From Gammaproteobacteria bacterium (GTDB lineage: Bacteria; Pseudomonadota; Gammaproteobacteria; SZUA-229): a stretch of 16,253 bases of DNA. Of the stretch, positions 14,601 through 16,253 are shown one piece after another. The notes beneath the pieces were generated by a model. The model saw nothing but the letters and a program-made list of their open reading frames with translations. It was not told the DNA's origin and searched no databases. Both the position numbers and the translations under genes were made by a program. The stretch spans positions 1-16,253 of the forward strand of contig JAPHRB010000141.1 in the NCBI GenBank assembly GCA_026197015.1. The letters are read 5' to 3'. Every line of letters begins with the position of its first letter. The first letter of the stretch is position 1.

Positions 14601-15212
14601 TCAAACAGAATGTGATGTAATTACACCTTTGCCCGGTTCAACAATTCGAATCGGCAAACTCGGATGTGGACAGATTTCGACACACATACCACATCCAACA
14701 CAACCCTCTTCTTTTATATAAGGTTTATACATGTCTGCAAATTGAAAAGCGATTGCCTGTTTTCCTAGCGGGCAAATAGCGACACATGCACCGCAAACAC
14801 CACGATCAACCCAGGGATAACAAGCAGAACGATCTATTTGAGCGACACCCATTTTAACTTCTTCTCTTGGTAATTCTGTAAGTGATTCAGTCGGGCATAC
14901 TTCAGTGCATTTCATACAGAGTATACAAGCTTTCTTTTCAGGATCTATATAAGGTCCATTTACTGCCTTACCACCTTGTCTCTTATCAAACTCGATACAT
15001 TTAGGCGGACAAATTTCACCACACAACCCACAACCAATACATGCCTTAACAAACTCAGCCTCATCTAATAAGGCACCGGGTGGTCTTAAATGATTTGAAT
15101 ATTCTGTGGCATTCACAGGTGCGAGAATTCGTGCCACAGCAAATGGTAATGAGGCCACACCAATAGTACTGGCTGATAGAATCAATTTTTGTAAAAAGCT
15201 ACGTCTTTGCAT
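14601..15212 (-). CDS. NapG/NosG-like periplasmic ferredoxin, Tat-exported
   Basis: NapG-type proteins carry electrons from a NapH-type membrane partner to a periplasmic reductase. The 203-residue product starts with a Tat signal (RRSFLQK, then a hydrophobic stretch to about residue 30). HLRPPGALLDEAEFVKACIG follows, the same layout as NapG. Four 4Fe-4S sites are visible: C58/61/64/68, C96/99/102/106, C131/140/143/147 and C171/174/177/181. The second site has plain CxxCxxCxxxCP spacing in place of the CxxCxxxxPC found in E. coli NapG. It lies 45 bases after the NapH-like gene and 48 before the FixH-like gene. NapG, NosG and MauM are close relatives and cannot be told apart without the missing reductase gene. 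Confidence 0.85.
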   Translation of the reverse strand: MQRRSFLQKLILSASTIGVASLPFAVARILAPVNATEYSNHLRPPGALLDEAEFVKACIGCGLCGEICPPKCIEFDKRQGGKAVNGPYIDPEKKACILCMKCTEVCPTESLTELPREEVKMGVAQIDRSACYPWVDRGVCGACVAICPLGKQAIAFQFADMYKPYIKEEGCVGCGMCVEICPHPSLPIRIVEPGKGVITSHSV

Positions 15213-15257
15213 ATGAATGATACCCGTTATTCATAATGAATATTTATTACATAATTA

Positions 15258-16244
15258 TTATGAATGTGATTTTTTATACACTTTACCTAAATGACCTGGT
15301 CCTTGATTTTTGACATCTTTTATATTTATATTAAATGTTAATGCATCGGTGGGGCATATAGCTATACAGGCCGTACAATTATTACACTCTTGCCCGAAAC
15401 CATCTCGTAAAGGATCCAGGCCAAATTCACAAATAGCATTACATTTTGCACAGTCATTACAGTTTTCGACAATTCGCTTAATTCGAAATAGTCTGAATCG
15501 GCCTAATAAAGAATAAAGCGCACCACCAGGACAAACGTAGCGACAAAAACCGCGACGTGAAACTAACAAATCAAATAATAGTGTTAATACAAAAAACACA
15601 AGTCCCGCGCCAAAACCACCTAAGGCAATACCAAAATATATTTCACGACCTATTATTGCAGGTGGATAAATCATAGAAATTAAAACTGAACCAGTCATAG
15701 CTGAAATAGCAACACCAATTGCCAAAACGAGGTACTTTAATTTTCTATTAAAACGTTTTTTTCCTGTTTTAATACCTAATCGTTGTAACCATAATGCAGT
15801 AATTGTATTTAATTCATAAAGAAACGTAGCAGGACAAATCCAGCCACAAAAGAAACGTCCAAAAATTATGGTTAAAATAATGGGGATTAAACCCGTTACA
15901 AAAAATGGCCAGTAGATTGTTAAACCTGAAGCTATCTGGCCTACCACTGCTAATGGGTCAGATATTTTATAACCAAAAAAATTCCCAGACCAGGTATTAC
16001 CTTTAATTGCATCTAAGCCTAAAGCTGGATCTGAAATAAAAGGCGATGTTAGTACTTGCATAAGGTCGTACAATTGTTTTTCAGAAGGATCTAGTAAGTC
16101 ATACGAAAACGAAGCTACGAAGGTTTGATATAAGTGAGCAAAAGGTAAATAAATTAACATTAAAAAAACAGTGCTTAACACTAACCAGCGAAATTTATTT
16201 AAATGCTTCCAGAGAAAAAAAGGTTTTATTTCATTATTAGTCAT
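15258..16244 (-). CDS. NapH/NosH-like membrane 4Fe-4S quinol dehydrogenase subunit
   Basis: NapH-type proteins take electrons from quinol in the membrane and feed a NapG-type ferredoxin. The 328-residue product has about five membrane helices and both family cysteine pairs, C133-GWI-C137-P and C234-RYV-C238-P. A C-terminal double ferredoxin domain follows, with C262/265/268/272 and C287/290/293/297. It is longer at the N-terminus than E. coli NapH, with a periplasmic segment of about 60 residues (43-105) between the first two helices. The ATG at 16244 has GAG five bases upstream, 9 bases from the window edge, so an upstream gene of the same operon probably lies just outside. Product-level assignment is good, but nap versus nos is not resolved. 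Confidence 0.86.
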   Translation of the reverse strand: MTNNEIKPFFLWKHLNKFRWLVLSTVFLMLIYLPFAHLYQTFVASFSYDLLDPSEKQLYDLMQVLTSPFISDPALGLDAIKGNTWSGNFFGYKISDPLAVVGQIASGLTIYWPFFVTGLIPIILTIIFGRFFCGWICPATFLYELNTITALWLQRLGIKTGKKRFNRKLKYLVLAIGVAISAMTGSVLISMIYPPAIIGREIYFGIALGGFGAGLVFFVLTLLFDLLVSRRGFCRYVCPGGALYSLLGRFRLFRIKRIVENCNDCAKCNAICEFGLDPLRDGFGQECNNCTACIAICPTDALTFNINIKDVKNQGPGHLGKVYKKSHS

Positions 16245-16253
16245 TTATCTCGT

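Noticed and set aside
15213..15257. Small palindrome ATTCAT-A-ATGAAT between the NapH-like and NapG-like genes
   Set aside because: It is short and AT-only in context, inside an operon gap; no support for a regulatory role.

Overview
This AT-rich window carries two respiratory gene blocks and looks like chromosomal DNA of a gammaproteobacterium. The left block has the order coxB-coxA-ctaG-coxC-DUF2909-SURF1-(Sco-like)-...-ctaA/ctaB, which resembles the aa3-oxidase cluster of Pseudomonas-type Gammaproteobacteria. The short DUF2909 and DUF2970 membrane proteins support that placement. I cannot name a genus from the sequence.

Positions 1-4598 encode an A1-type, cytochrome c-linked heme-copper oxidase: subunit II with a fused C-terminal cytochrome c domain, subunit I, the CuB chaperone CtaG and subunit III. 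A strong hairpin terminator follows. Positions 4653-6544 hold assembly and accessory genes: DUF2909 (minus), SURF1, a thioredoxin-fold Sco-like protein lacking the usual copper histidine, and DUF2970 (minus). Positions 6844-8107 hold two small membrane proteins on the plus strand (a Yip1-family protein and a DUF1269-like protein), each followed by a hairpin. Positions 8171-10140 (minus) are ctaB and ctaA, which make heme O and then heme A for the oxidase.

The right block (10518-16244) is a different electron-transfer module. On the plus strand, a secreted ankyrin-repeat protein precedes a NapC/NirT-type membrane cytochrome c with five rather than four CxxCH motifs. Converging on it from the right edge is a minus-strand operon: NapH-like membrane ferredoxin, Tat-exported NapG-like ferredoxin, a secreted FixH/YtkA-like protein whose predicted mature N-terminus is His-His, a 513-residue membrane polyferredoxin, and a NapF-like cytoplasmic ferredoxin. 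No terminal reductase lies inside the window. NapGH-type proteins serve periplasmic nitrate reductase (nap) and some nitrous oxide reductase (nos) clusters, so the enzyme served is probably encoded beyond 16253. A possible copper-binding protein in the operon favours a copper enzyme such as NosZ, but this is inference.

Three FNR/ANR-like boxes are visible: a perfect TTGAT-N4-ATCAA at 40-53 and two one-mismatch versions at 10200-10213 and 10414-10427. This suggests the region is switched by oxygen. The least explained part is the right-hand module: a short pentaheme NapC, a periplasmic ankyrin partner, and an unusual polyferredoxin with a His-rich C-terminal membrane domain.
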